Under the pieces are notes generated by a model. The model searched no databases. It saw nothing but the letters and a program-made list of their open reading frames with translations, and was not told where the DNA came from. Of a DNA stretch of 64,000 nucleotides, positions 8,594-19,491 are shown in pieces. The first letter of the stretch is position 1; each line of letters begins with the position of its first letter. The translations under genes and the position numbers were made by a program. This stretch comes from Rhizobium sp. RU20A (GTDB lineage: Bacteria; Pseudomonadota; Alphaproteobacteria; Rhizobiales; Rhizobiaceae): contig NZ_FTMB01000007.1 of assembly GCF_900155885.1 (NCBI RefSeq), positions 148,999 through 212,998 on the forward strand, given 5' to 3'.

Positions 8594-9768
8594 GCGGGCA
8601 GTCCCCTCGTGGTCGCGTGGAAGACGCAGCGGCCGCCGATCCAGGTGGACAGAAGCGACAGTTCCGGCGTCAGCAGCAGGAAATCCGCATCGCAGCCGGC
8701 GGCAATGCGGCCCTTGGTCGTCGCGCCACAGGCCTCGGCCGGGTAGAGGCTGGCCATGGCGAGCGCGTCTTCGAGCGGAAGGCTCAGCCGTTCATGCACG
8801 AAGCGGACCGAGGAGAGCATGTCGATGTCGGCACCCGCCAGCGTGCCGTCGGCAAGGGTCAGGCGTCCGTCCCGGCGATAGACCTGCCGGCCATTCAGTT
8901 CGAAGCCCTGCTCGTTCGAACCGATGGTCGACATGGCATCCGTCACCAGAAAGATGCGGCCCGGCCCGCGCTTGGCACGCAGCGCGATGCCCATCGCGAC
9001 GGGATCGACGTGGAACCCATCGGCGATCAGGCCGCAGGAGACCCCTCCCGCATCGAGCGCGGCGCCGACCACACCCGGCTCGCGGTGGCCAAGCGGGCTC
9101 ATGGCATTGAAGAGATGGGTGACCATGGTGGCACCGGCGGCAAAATAAGCTGCCGCCGTCTGTGCGCCGACATCGGTATGGCCGAGACTGACAACGTAGC
9201 CGGCTGAGACCAGTGCGCGGACCTGATCTTCGCTGACGCTTTCCGGGGCGATGGTGATGAGCCTCAGGCCGACATCCCTCGCTTCCCTCGTCAGATAGGC
9301 CAGATCCGCCTCCGTCATCGGGCGGATCAGGGCCGGGTCATGCGTGCCTTTTCGGGCGAGCGAGAGATGCGGGCCTTCCAGGTGCAGGCCGAGAAAGCCC
9401 GGCACGCCGGCGGCGAGGGCCTGCTTCCCGGCCTCAACGGCTGCATCGCGGATCTCGGGCCGATCGGTGATCAGCGTCGGCAGCAGGCTGGTCGTGCCGA
9501 ACCCAGCATGGGCGGCGCAGATCGCGGCGATGCCCTCAAGGGTCGGCGCATTGTTGAGGAGAACACCGCCGCCGCCATTGACCTGAAGGTCCACGAAGCC
9601 GGGCACGAGCAGCGCGCCATGCGCCGGCACGCGCCTGACATTATCGGGCACGGATGCCTCGCCGAGCACGGCTTCGATCCGCCCGTCGCGGACCAAAAGC
9701 GCCTTGCCGTCTTCGAAGGCCTTTCCCGCCAGAATGCGGGCGCCGGTGACGCAGAATGTTGCCGTCAT
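8590..9768 (-). CDS. nagA: N-acetylglucosamine-6-phosphate deacetylase
   Basis: A 392-residue amidohydrolase-fold enzyme converting GlcNAc-6-phosphate to glucosamine-6-phosphate and acetate. Seen in sequence: PGFVDLQVNGGGGVLLN (about residues 55-72), GLHLEGPHLS with the metal-ligand glutamate (about 130), SLGHTDV, THLFNAMSPLGHREPG with the metal histidines, LIADGFHVDP, and VTDAMSTIGS with the catalytic aspartate. Length and motif order are those of NagA. It is the first gene of a two-gene minus-strand unit with the ROK kinase. The deaminase NagB is not in the window. Confidence 0.93.
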   Translation of the reverse strand: MTATFCVTGARILAGKAFEDGKALLVRDGRIEAVLGEASVPDNVRRVPAHGALLVPGFVDLQVNGGGGVLLNNAPTLEGIAAICAAHAGFGTTSLLPTLITDRPEIRDAAVEAGKQALAAGVPGFLGLHLEGPHLSLARKGTHDPALIRPMTEADLAYLTREARDVGLRLITIAPESVSEDQVRALVSAGYVVSLGHTDVGAQTAAAYFAAGATMVTHLFNAMSPLGHREPGVVGAALDAGGVSCGLIADGFHVDPVAMGIALRAKRGPGRIFLVTDAMSTIGSNEQGFELNGRQVYRRDGRLTLADGTLAGADIDMLSSVRFVHERLSLPLEDALAMASLYPAEACGATTKGRIAAGCDADFLLLTPELSLLSTWIGGRCVFHATTRGLPA

Positions 9769-9927
9769 GTCGTTTCGGTCACCATGTTCAGGGCCTCCGG
9801 CCTGTCCGGATCGAGCACTGCCGCCCTGCCGTAACAGGGCATAATGAGGGCCGCTGTATCAAGAGGCATGCGCGATCTGGACAGTGGATGACCCCTGTGT
9901 CGGTGGTAGCTTGTGGCCACCGTGTCG

Positions 9928-10845
9928 TCAGGCCGCCTTGATGCGCATGCGTTTGCGGAAGGCCTGGGGACGGTCCCGGAACCGGTCGGCGAAGGCCTCG
10001 TAAAAGCGCGAGACCGAGCGGAAGCCCGATTCATAGGCGACTTCCGTCACCGAAAGATCGGTGGAAATCAGCAGCGACTGCGCCGTGTCGAGCCGGTGGC
10101 GCACGATCGCCTGGTTGATCGTGTGCCCCACGGAGCGGCGAAAGAGCGTCATGGCATAGTTCGGATGCAGGCCGGCGGCGGCCGCCACCTGGCTTGCGGA
10201 CACATCCTCCAGCGCATGCTCGGCCACGAAGCGCAGCATCTTCTCGACATGCTCGATGCGCTCGCCATCATGGGCCGAGAGGCTGGCGATGGAGGCGCCG
10301 TCTTCGCGCAGGTCGCGCCATCCCTCGTGTTCGATGCGCTGCACGCGGGCCGTCAACTCGCTGCGCACGATGTCGGTGATCTCGTTGCCACCCGCCAGCA
10401 GTTCCTGATGCCATTGGGAGAAGACGCCGCGGTCGTGCGGGCGGATGGTCAGCGCCTCGACCATGGCGCCGCGGAACACGGCGTCGCGGAACCGGCTGAG
10501 CTGCGCCATGCCGAGAAACACCGACATCGGCACGTAGAGGCAGATGAAGCGGGTGCCCTCCGCCCGATCGATGACCTGATGGGGGATCATGCCCCAGAAC
10601 AGCACCAGCCGTCCTTCGCTCAGCGTCAGTTCGCGGCCGTCGAACCAGTAGGTCATCCGCCCTTCCAGAAGGAAGTTCAGCTCGATCTGGCTGTGCATGT
10701 GCGGCCCGGGCATGCGGTGCACGATCGTGCTGATGCCGGCGCAGAACTTGTGATCGCTGAAGACGACAAGGGGATGGCGCGGATCGAGCTCCTTGTGGAG
10801 CGGAACCGCTTCGTCGGTGGATTGAAGGGGTGACACCACTTTCAT
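9928..10845 (-). CDS. AraC-family transcriptional regulator of the adjacent galactoside operon
   Basis: A 305-residue regulator with an N-terminal cupin-like sugar-sensing domain (HMHSQIELNFLLEGRMTYWFDG, about residues 55-75) and a C-terminal double helix-turn-helix of the AraC type: VSASQVAAAAGLHPNYAMTLF and LSVTEVAYESGFRSVSRFYEAF. The frame runs upstream to 10968, but the ATG at 10845 (MKVVSPLQ) gives the normal family length. It is transcribed divergently from the binding-protein gene at 10991, leaving a 145-base shared control region. By position it most likely activates the transporter/galactosidase operon in response to galactosides, like MelR or rhizobial AgpT (inference). Confidence 0.85.
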   Translation of the reverse strand: MKVVSPLQSTDEAVPLHKELDPRHPLVVFSDHKFCAGISTIVHRMPGPHMHSQIELNFLLEGRMTYWFDGRELTLSEGRLVLFWGMIPHQVIDRAEGTRFICLYVPMSVFLGMAQLSRFRDAVFRGAMVEALTIRPHDRGVFSQWHQELLAGGNEITDIVRSELTARVQRIEHEGWRDLREDGASIASLSAHDGERIEHVEKMLRFVAEHALEDVSASQVAAAAGLHPNYAMTLFRRSVGHTINQAIVRHRLDTAQSLLISTDLSVTEVAYESGFRSVSRFYEAFADRFRDRPQAFRKRMRIKAA

Positions 10846-10990
10846 CTTAGGATCCCGGAAAAATTTCAGCAAAGAGCGGTAGAATTCTACGGGATCGCAG
10901 ACGAGGATCAAGTCACGCTTTCGGGCGGGCCCAAGGGAGAACAGTCGGGCCGGCCGGGAGGTGAGCATTTCTGGTCATCGGGAGGATCAT

Positions 10991-12223
10991 ATGACCGCTT
11001 TCAAGCGTTTCGGCGCGATCGCCGCTGCTGCCTATCTGTTTTCGTCCGCTGCCTTTGCCGGCGAGATCACCATCAATTCCGACCATTCCGACCCCGTGCC
11101 GAAGAAGGCCATGGAAGAGCTGATCGCTGACTTCCAGAAGGCCCATCCGGATATCACGGTGAAGTGGAACAACTTCGACCACGAGGGCTACAAGTCCGCC
11201 ATCCGCAACTTCCTGACGGCCGACGCGCCTGACGTCGCCGCCTGGTATGCGGGCAATCGCATGGAGCCCTTCGTCAAGGCCGGCCTCTTCGAGGACGTCA
11301 CGGATGTCTGGACCAAGAACGGCCTCGACGACCAGCTGAAGTCGGCCGCGCCTTCGATGACCATCGACGGCAAGAAGTGGGGCGTGCCCTATACCTACTA
11401 CCAGTGGGGCATCTACTACCGGAAGGACATTTTCGCGGAGAAGGGCATCCAGCCGCCGAAGACCTGGGCCGAGTTCCTCGCCGCCTGCAAGACGCTGAAG
11501 GACGCCGGCATCACGCCCATCACCATCGGCACCAAGGCGCTGTGGCCGACGGGCGGCTGGTTCGACTATCTGAACCTTCGCGTCAACGGCTACGAGTTCC
11601 ACATGGAGCTGACCTCCGGCAAGGTTCCCTACACCGATCCGCGCGTGAAGGCCGTGTTCGAGAAGTGGGCCGAACTGGTGACGCCGGGCTACTTCATCGC
11701 CAACCACGCCGCCATCGACTGGCAGGACGCCATTCCGCAGATGGTGCAGGGCAAGGCCGCCATGTATCTGATGGGCAACTTCGCGGTTGCGACCATGAAG
11801 AGCGGCGGCCTGAAGGACGAGCAGATCGGCTTCCTGCAGTTCCCGGAAATCACCCCCGGCATTCCCTTCTCCGAGGAAGCGCCGACCGACACGTTCCACA
11901 TCCCCTCGGGCGCGAAGAACAAGGAAGACGCCAAGACCTTCCTCGCCTATCTCGCCTCGCCGGAAGCGCAGTCGAAGATGAATGCGACGCTCGGCCAGCT
12001 ACCGGTCAACAACAAGGCCGAAAAGCCTGCCGATCCCTTCCTCCAGGCCGGGTTCGAGATGCTGTCGAACGCCCATGCGCTCGCCCAGTTCTATGACCGC
12101 GACGCGCCTGCCGACATGGCCAAGGCCGGCATGGAAGGCTTCCAGGAATTCATGGTGAAGCCCGACAAGATCGACCAGATCCTTGCCCGGCTCGAGAAGG
12201 TGCGTGCCCGCGCCTACAAGTAA
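10991..12223 (+). CDS. ABC sugar transporter, periplasmic binding protein
   Basis: A 410-residue extracellular solute-binding protein of the MalE/family 1 type. It has a signal peptide (MTAFKRFGAIAAAAYLFSSAAFA, cleavage after AFA) and typical segments such as FQKAHPDITVKW, FLTADAPDVAAWYAGNRM, WGVPYTYYQWGIYYRKD and GKAAMYLMGNF. The ATG at 10991 is preceded by GGGAGGATC, a strong ribosome binding site; an earlier GTG in frame is not needed. It starts a seven-gene plus-strand operon with permeases, ATPase and two galactosidases, so the ligand is probably an alpha- and/or beta-galactoside such as raffinose, melibiose or lactose. Confidence 0.9.
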   Translation: MTAFKRFGAIAAAAYLFSSAAFAGEITINSDHSDPVPKKAMEELIADFQKAHPDITVKWNNFDHEGYKSAIRNFLTADAPDVAAWYAGNRMEPFVKAGLFEDVTDVWTKNGLDDQLKSAAPSMTIDGKKWGVPYTYYQWGIYYRKDIFAEKGIQPPKTWAEFLAACKTLKDAGITPITIGTKALWPTGGWFDYLNLRVNGYEFHMELTSGKVPYTDPRVKAVFEKWAELVTPGYFIANHAAIDWQDAIPQMVQGKAAMYLMGNFAVATMKSGGLKDEQIGFLQFPEITPGIPFSEEAPTDTFHIPSGAKNKEDAKTFLAYLASPEAQSKMNATLGQLPVNNKAEKPADPFLQAGFEMLSNAHALAQFYDRDAPADMAKAGMEGFQEFMVKPDKIDQILARLEKVRARAYK

Positions 12224-12350
12224 GCCCTCCTCCGCGGACCGGTCATCCCTGCCTTTCGCCGGGTGTCGGTCCGCTCCCTGAGGCTGGCTGCCGGAGAGGA
12301 CACGCCTCCGGCAGCCGGTTCGCCATCGCCCCTATTCAAGGACCGAGGAC

Positions 12351-13259
12351 ATGACCGCAACCGCCGCCCGCGCGCCCGGTTTCTGGAGGCGCAACCAGCA
12401 GAGGCTCACGCCCTGGCTCTTCATGGCGCCTGGCCTGTTGATGTTCGCCATCTACGTGCTGATCCCCATTTTCGAGTCGATCGCCATCTCCTTCTACGAC
12501 TGGGACGGCCTCGGCGAGAAGGTCTTCATCGGCCTTAGCAACTATGTCGAGCTGATGGATGACGACACCTTCTATGTGGCGCTGAAGAACAATGTGCTCT
12601 GGCTCGTTCTCTACCTGCTGGCCATTCCGGCGGGGCTCGCCGTCGCGCTCTTCCTCAACCAAACGGTCACCGGCATCCGGCTCTACAAGTCGCTGTTCTT
12701 CTTTCCCTTCGTGATCAGCCAGGTCGTCGTCGGCCTCATCTTCACCTGGTTCTATGCGCCCGATTTCGGCCTGTTCTCGGCGCTCCTGAAATCGCTGACG
12801 GGGCAGGAGATCGCCATCCTCGCCGACGAGCGCTACGTCACCTACGGCATCATCCTTGCCGGCCTCTGGCCGCAGACGGCCTATTGCATGATCCTCTACC
12901 TGACCGGCCTCAACAACATCAATCCGGAGCAGGTGGAAGCCGCCCGCATGGACGGCGCCAAGGGCCTGAAGCTGCTCTGGTACGTGATCCTGCCGCAGCT
13001 GGCGCCCGCCACCTTCATCGCGCTCGTCGTCACCGTCATCGGTTCGCTGCGCTCCTTCGACCTCGTCTCGATCATGACATCAGGCGGCCCCTACGGCTCC
13101 AGCCAGGTGCTCTCCTACTTCATGTACGAGCAGGCGCTGTCCGAATATGGCTTCCGCATGGGTTATGGCGCGGCCATCGCCGTGGTGCTGTTCCTGATCA
13201 TGATGGTCTTCATCTCCGTCTTCATCGTGCGGATGCTTTCGCAGGAAAGGAACGCCTGA
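12351..13259 (+). CDS. ABC sugar transporter permease (MalF/LacF type)
   Basis: A 302-residue inner-membrane permease with six predicted hydrophobic segments. The EAA loop that docks the ATPase is at NPEQVEAARMDGAKGLKLLWYVILPQLAP (about residues 190-215), matching the consensus EAAxxDGAxxxxxFxxIxLPxL. The N-terminus is a short charged tail (GFWRRNQQRLTPWLFMAPGL), as in family 1 sugar importers. The stop codon overlaps the start of the second permease in an ATGA arrangement. A 127-base gap after the binding protein holds no other gene. Confidence 0.92.
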   Translation: MTATAARAPGFWRRNQQRLTPWLFMAPGLLMFAIYVLIPIFESIAISFYDWDGLGEKVFIGLSNYVELMDDDTFYVALKNNVLWLVLYLLAIPAGLAVALFLNQTVTGIRLYKSLFFFPFVISQVVVGLIFTWFYAPDFGLFSALLKSLTGQEIAILADERYVTYGIILAGLWPQTAYCMILYLTGLNNINPEQVEAARMDGAKGLKLLWYVILPQLAPATFIALVVTVIGSLRSFDLVSIMTSGGPYGSSQVLSYFMYEQALSEYGFRMGYGAAIAVVLFLIMMVFISVFIVRMLSQERNA

Positions 13260-14110
13260 TGTTCCCGACACCCATCCAGAAGGCCTCGCCGCTGACGCAG
13301 AAGGCCTATGTCATCCTGCTGCCGATCGCGCTCGTGCTGTGGCTGCTGCCGCTGATCGGCGTCGCCATCACCTCGGTGCGGCCGGCGTCGGATCTTGCTG
13401 CCGGCAATTATTTCGGCGTGCCCTCGGGCTTTGCCGGAGTCGACAACTACACGGCCGTCTTCCGGGATTCGCCGATCGGCCTCTATATCCTCAATTCCTT
13501 CAAGGTGACGATCCCGACCGTCATCGGTTCGGTGGCGCTCGCCTCGCTGATGGGCTTTGCGCTGTCGGTCTACAAGTTCCGCGGCAATCTCATCGTCTTC
13601 TTCATGTTCGTGGCCGGCAACTTCATCCCGTTCCAGATCCTCATGGTGCCGGTGCGCGACTTCACGCTGAAGGCCGGGCTCTACGACACCACGCTCGGTC
13701 TCGTGCTCTTCCACATCGCCTTCCAGACCGGCTTCTGCACGCTCTTCATGCGCAATTTCATCCGCGGCCTGCCCTTCTCGCTGATCGAGGCGGCGCGGGT
13801 GGAGGGTGTTTCTGAGTGGAAGATCTTCGTCCACGTCGTGCTGCCGCTGATGCGCCCTGCGATTGCCGCGCTCTCCGTGCTCGTCTTCACCTTCGTGTGG
13901 AACGACTACTTCTGGGCGACCGTGCTGGTGCAGGGCAGTCACGCCATGCCGGTGACGGCCGGCCTCTATTCGCTCAACGGCCAGTGGGTCGCCGCCTGGC
14001 ACCTCGTTTCTGCCGGCGCCATCGTCGCGGCCCTGCCACCGGTCGCCATGTTCTTCCTCATGCAGCGGCATTTCATCGCCGGCCTGACCCTTGGAGCCAC
14101 CAAAGGATGA
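13259..14110 (+). CDS. ABC sugar transporter permease (MalG/LacG type)
   Basis: The second membrane subunit, 283 residues, with the EAA motif SLIEAARVEGVSEWKIFVHVVLPLMRP (about residues 180-205). The start at 13259 overlaps the stop of the first permease (ATGA); the open frame extends far upstream inside that gene but is not used. Its own stop overlaps the alpha-galactosidase start, also by ATGA, so the two permeases and the enzyme are translationally coupled. The C-terminal ATLGATKG-like end ([13 protein letters not shown]) is typical of this subunit. Confidence 0.92.
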   Translation: MFPTPIQKASPLTQKAYVILLPIALVLWLLPLIGVAITSVRPASDLAAGNYFGVPSGFAGVDNYTAVFRDSPIGLYILNSFKVTIPTVIGSVALASLMGFALSVYKFRGNLIVFFMFVAGNFIPFQILMVPVRDFTLKAGLYDTTLGLVLFHIAFQTGFCTLFMRNFIRGLPFSLIEAARVEGVSEWKIFVHVVLPLMRPAIAALSVLVFTFVWNDYFWATVLVQGSHAMPVTAGLYSLNGQWVAAWHLVSAGAIVAALPPVAMFFLMQRHFIAGLTLGATKG

Positions 14111-16207
14111 CATCCCGCCTTCTGACCATCGGCAGCGAGGCCTTCTCGCTTAGCCTCTCCCTGCCCGAGACCGGCATGCCCGAGATCGTCAGCCTCGGCC
14201 GCGCGCTGAGCGACGACGACACGCTGACCCACCTCGACCGCTCCAGCCGCATCAACGGGATGGATGCGGCCGTGCCGAACGCCGTGCTTTTGCCGACCGG
14301 GGGCCTTGGCTTCTTCGGCTGGCCGGCGATCACCGGCCACCGCGACGGGCGCGACTTCACCCTCGCCTTCGCCGGCTGGACGGTGAGCGAAGACGAAGGC
14401 GCAACGCGCCTCACCGCCACCGACACCGTCGCCGCGATCCGGCTGGAGATCACGCTGGCTGCAAAGCCCGGCGACGTGATCACTGTGTCGAGCCGCCTCA
14501 CCAATCTCGGCGAAGCGCCCTACCAGCTCGATCGCCTTGCTGCCGCCTCGTTCCTCGCCCCGGAGGATCCGGCGACGCTGACCACCTTCACCGGCATGTG
14601 GGGGCGCGAATTCCAGCTGCGGCAAGAGCTGCTCGGCACCGGGCTCTGGCTTCAGGAAAGCCGACGCGGTCGCACCTCCCACGACCGCTACCCCACCCTC
14701 TTCCTCTCCGGTGCGCGGGGCGGGATCGCCGTCACGCTCGGCTGGAGCGGCAATCATTTCACCGCCATCGACCGTCTCGATGACGGCCGCCGCCTCGTGC
14801 ATGTCGGTGAACTCTTCGAGCCCGGCGAGATGCGCCTTGCGCCCGGCGAGAGCTATCAGAGCCCGATCGCCTATGTCGCGGCCGACAGCGCCAGCCTGCA
14901 CACCTTCGTGCGCGCCGAGCTGATCGACTGGCCGGGCGGCGCCATGCGGTCGCGGCCGGTGACGCTGAACACCTGGGAAGGCAATTACTTCGACCATGAT
15001 CTCACGGCCCTGAAGGCGCAGGCGAGCGCCGCCGCCGCCCTCGGCATCGAGCGCTTCGTGCTCGACGACGGCTGGTTTGGCCGGCGGGACGACGACACGA
15101 CCTCGCTCGGCGACTGGGATGTCGATCCGCGCAAATACCCGGATGGTCTCGGCCCCCTCATCGACCACGTCGTGTCCCTCGGCATGGAATTCGGCATCTG
15201 GTTCGAGCCGGAGATGGTGAACGCCTCCTCCGACCTCTTCCGCGCCCATCCCGACTGGGCGTTGCAGGTTGCCGGGCGCCCGCTTCTGCCCTCGCGCAAC
15301 CAGCTCGTGCTCGATCTCGCGCGGCCCGAGGTCTCGGACTATCTCTTCGCCAAGATCGACGCCGTGCTGTCGGCCCATCCGGTCGCCTACATCAAATGGG
15401 ACATGAACCGCGACCTGACGCATGTCGGCGGTGCCGACGGGCGCGCCGCCACGGCCCGGCAGACGCGCGCCGTCTATGCGCTGATGGACCGCATCCGTGC
15501 CGCCCATCCCAAGGTCGAGATCGAAAGCTGCGCGTCGGGCGGCGGCCGTATCGATTTCGGCGCGCTCGCCCGCACCCACCGCGTCTGGACCTCCGACTGC
15601 ACCGATGCGCTGGAGCGGCTGGAAATCCAGCGCGGCGCGAGCCGCCTTCTGCCGCCGGAGCTGCTCGGCGCCCATGTCTCGGCCTCGCCGAACCACCAGA
15701 CAGGCCGGATGCTGAGCCTCGACTTCCGCGCCCTCGTGGCGCTCGCCTATCACTTCGGCGTGGAACTGAACCCGCTGGAGATGACAGAGGCAGAACGGGC
15801 GACGCTCGGCACCTACGTCGCTGCCCACAAGCGGCTGCGGCCGCTGCTGCATGAGGCGGGCGCGAACTTCATGCTGGAGCCGGTGGATGGGCGCTATGCT
15901 TGGGGCGCGGCCGGTGCGGAGCGGATCGCGCTCTTCGTGGCGCAGGGACCGCAGATGGTGGCGGAACAGCCCGCACCGCTGAGGCTTCCTGCCGATCTCG
16001 CCCGCTTTGGCGGTCGCTGGCGCATCGCGCAAATCCTGCCGGAAAGGCCGGAGTTCATCCGTACGTCAGCGGCGCAGGAGAGGCTCCTTGCCGGCGACGT
16101 TACCTTCACCCTTGCCAGCGCCGTCTCCGCAGGCCTGCCGTTGCCCATGCTGCGGCCGGAAAGCGCGCTGCTGATCGAACTGGAACCGGTCTCGGGAGGG
16201 CCGAACC

Positions 16208-16215
<8 letters not shown>
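14107..16215 (+). CDS. Alpha-galactosidase, glycoside hydrolase family 36
   Basis: A 702-residue cytoplasmic GH36 enzyme releasing galactose from melibiose, raffinose-type sugars or galactan side chains. The catalytic nucleophile is D432 in YIKWDMNRD and the acid/base is D497 in [13 protein letters not shown]. Other family landmarks are [13 protein letters not shown] (about 318) and [13 protein letters not shown] (about 473). There is no signal peptide, so it acts on imported oligosaccharide. The start ATG at 14107 overlaps the permease stop. The open frame begins earlier, at 13816, inside the permease, but that part is not GH36. It resembles rhizobial AgaL/MelA proteins. Confidence 0.92.
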
Positions 16216-17301
<1,086 letters not shown>

Positions 17302-17302
<1 letters not shown>

Positions 17303-19236
17303 TGCTGGGCGTTTGCTACTATCCCGAACACTGGAGCGAGGCGCGCTGGGAAACGGATGCCAGGCGCATGCGCGCGCTCGGCATTTCCCATGTGCGCATC
17401 GGCGAATTCGCCTGGTCGCGGCTGGAGCCGCAGCGCGACCGCTTCGATTTTGCCTGGCTCGACCGCGCCATGGACGTGCTGCATGCGGCGGGTCTCAAGG
17501 TCGTGCTCGGCACGCCGACGGCGACGCCGCCGAAATGGCTGGTCGATGCCCATCCCGATATCCTGCCCTATGACGAGCATGGCCGCGTGCGCGGCTTCGG
17601 CTCGCGCCGCCACTACACGTTTTCGTCCGCGACCTGGCACCGCGAAAGCGCCCGCATCGTGGAGATCATCGCCAGGCGGTACGGCGCGCATCCCGGCCTC
17701 GTCGGCTGGCAGACGGACAATGAATATGGCTGCCACGACACGACGCTCTCCTGGGGGCCGGAGGATCTGAAGGCCTTCAAGCGCTGGCTTCGGCTGCGCT
17801 ACCAGTCGCCCGACCAGCTGAATGCGGCCTGGGGCACGGTCTTCTGGTCGATGGAACTCGACAGCTTCGACGACGTCGCCCTGCCAATGCTGACGGTAAC
17901 GGAGCCGAACCCGGCGACCCGCCTCGATTTCTGGCGCTTCCATTCCGATCAGGTCGCGGCCTATGACCGGATGCAGGTCGAGATCATCCGCCGCCACTCG
18001 CCGGACCGCTTCGTCACCCACAACTTCATGGGTTTCGTCACCGATTTCGATCATTTCCAGGTCGGCGACAATCTCGACCTCGCCTCCTGGGATAGCTACC
18101 CGATCGGCTTCGTGGAGAAGTTTCCCTTCTCAGAGGCCGAGCGCACCCGCTGGGCCGAGACCTCGCACCCCGACATTGCGCCCTACCACCACGACCTCTA
18201 CCGCGCCGTCGGCCGCGGGCGGTTCTGGGTGATGGAGCAGCAGCCGGGGCCGGTGAACTGGGCGCCGTGGAACCCGGTGCCGAAGCCCGGCATGGTGCGG
18301 CTGTGGACCTGGGAGGCGCTGGCGCACGGCGCCGAGGTCGTCAGCTATTTCCGCTGGCGGCAGGCGCCATTCGCGCAGGAGCAGATGCATGCCGGCCTCA
18401 ACCTGCCGGGCCTTGACGAACTCTCGCCCGGCGGCCGCGAGGCCGAGAAGACCGGGCGCGAGATCGCCGCCCTCGGGCCGCTACCGGCCAACGGCCCGGC
18501 CCGCGTCGCGCTCGTCTACGACTACCAGAGCTACTGGGCGACGATGATCCAGCCGCAGGGCAAGGACTTCCGCTTCGAGGAACTTTGCTTCCGCTGGTAC
18601 GAGGCGCTGCGCCGCCTCGGCCTCGACATCGATTTCGTGCGCCCCGGCGATGATCTCTCCGCTTACGCTCTCGTCGTCGTGCCCACCATGACGGAGGTGA
18701 CGCCGGATGCCGAGCGGGCGCTGGCGTCCGCCACCGGTACCGTGCTGATCGGCCCGCGCAGCGGCTCGCGCACCCGCGATTTCGCTATTCCCGACAATCT
18801 GCCGCCCGGCCCGCTCGCGGCGCTCACCGGCGTTCGCGTCATCGAGGTCGCGACGTTGCGGCCGGGCCTCTCCGATGCGGTGACGGGGTCCGTTTCCGGC
18901 GCCGCCGTACGCTGGCGCGAGCATGTCGAGGCGACGGCCGAGACGCTTGCGCGCTTCGAGAACGGCGATCCCGCGCTGGTCCGGTCCGGCAACCGCCTTT
19001 ACCTTGCCTGCTGGCCGGACGAGGCGCTGCTCGGCGCGACGATGGCCCTGGCGGCCGAGGCTGCGGGACTTGCGACGATGCCGGTACCGGACTTCATCCG
19101 CCTGCGCCGGCGCGGCAACCTCACCTTCGCCTTCAACTACGGTACGCAAGACTGGCCGCTGCCGGAAGGCGCCGAAACCGTGCTCGGCACCTCGCCGCTG
19201 AAGCCGCAGGACGTGGCAGTTTTTCGGGGCCTGTGA
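17302..19236 (+). CDS. Beta-galactosidase, glycoside hydrolase family 42
   Basis: A 644-residue GH42 enzyme with no signal peptide. The N-terminal TIM barrel starts GVCYYPEHW and contains the acid/base E141 in WQTDNEYGCHD and the nucleophile E312 in WVMEQQPGPVNW. A glutamine-amidotransferase-like trimerisation domain follows (ALVVVPTMTEVT, about 455), then a small C-terminal beta domain. It ends the galactoside operon and is translationally coupled to the ATPase gene. Together with the GH36 enzyme, the operon could process sugars with both alpha- and beta-linked galactose, for example lactose plus melibiose-type sugars (inference). Confidence 0.92.
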
Positions 19237-19246
19237 TGGAACGATG

Positions 19247-19269
19247 GATGACGGGCCTTGTCCGTCATC
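19247..19269 (+). terminator. Stem-loop after the galactoside operon
   Basis: GATGACGG (19247-19254) pairs perfectly with CCGTCATC (19262-19269) across a seven-base loop, 10 bases after the GH42 stop. No T-run follows, so a factor-independent terminator is doubtful; it may be a transcript-end stabiliser. Confidence 0.35.
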
Positions 19270-19491
19270 GGATGGTCCCGTTTGCCGGCCGCGATCATGG
19301 CCTCGGCGGTATCCGGTGAGGCGACCGCAACCGGCGAAGGCCGCCCTGATCGCGTCCATTCGTCTTTTCGCGCATAGGTGTTGGAGCACATATCTGATGG
19401 AATGCGATCGGTGCTCCAGGCAGTTCTGTTTGAATCATAATCTGGTCGATCCTCGTTTCATTCCGGTCCGATTATGCTCTAAGACATCCCC

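Noticed and set aside
13966..16032. A 688-residue frame antisense to the alpha-galactosidase
   Set aside because: Typical high-GC antisense frame; the sense strand has full GH36 motifs and codon use.
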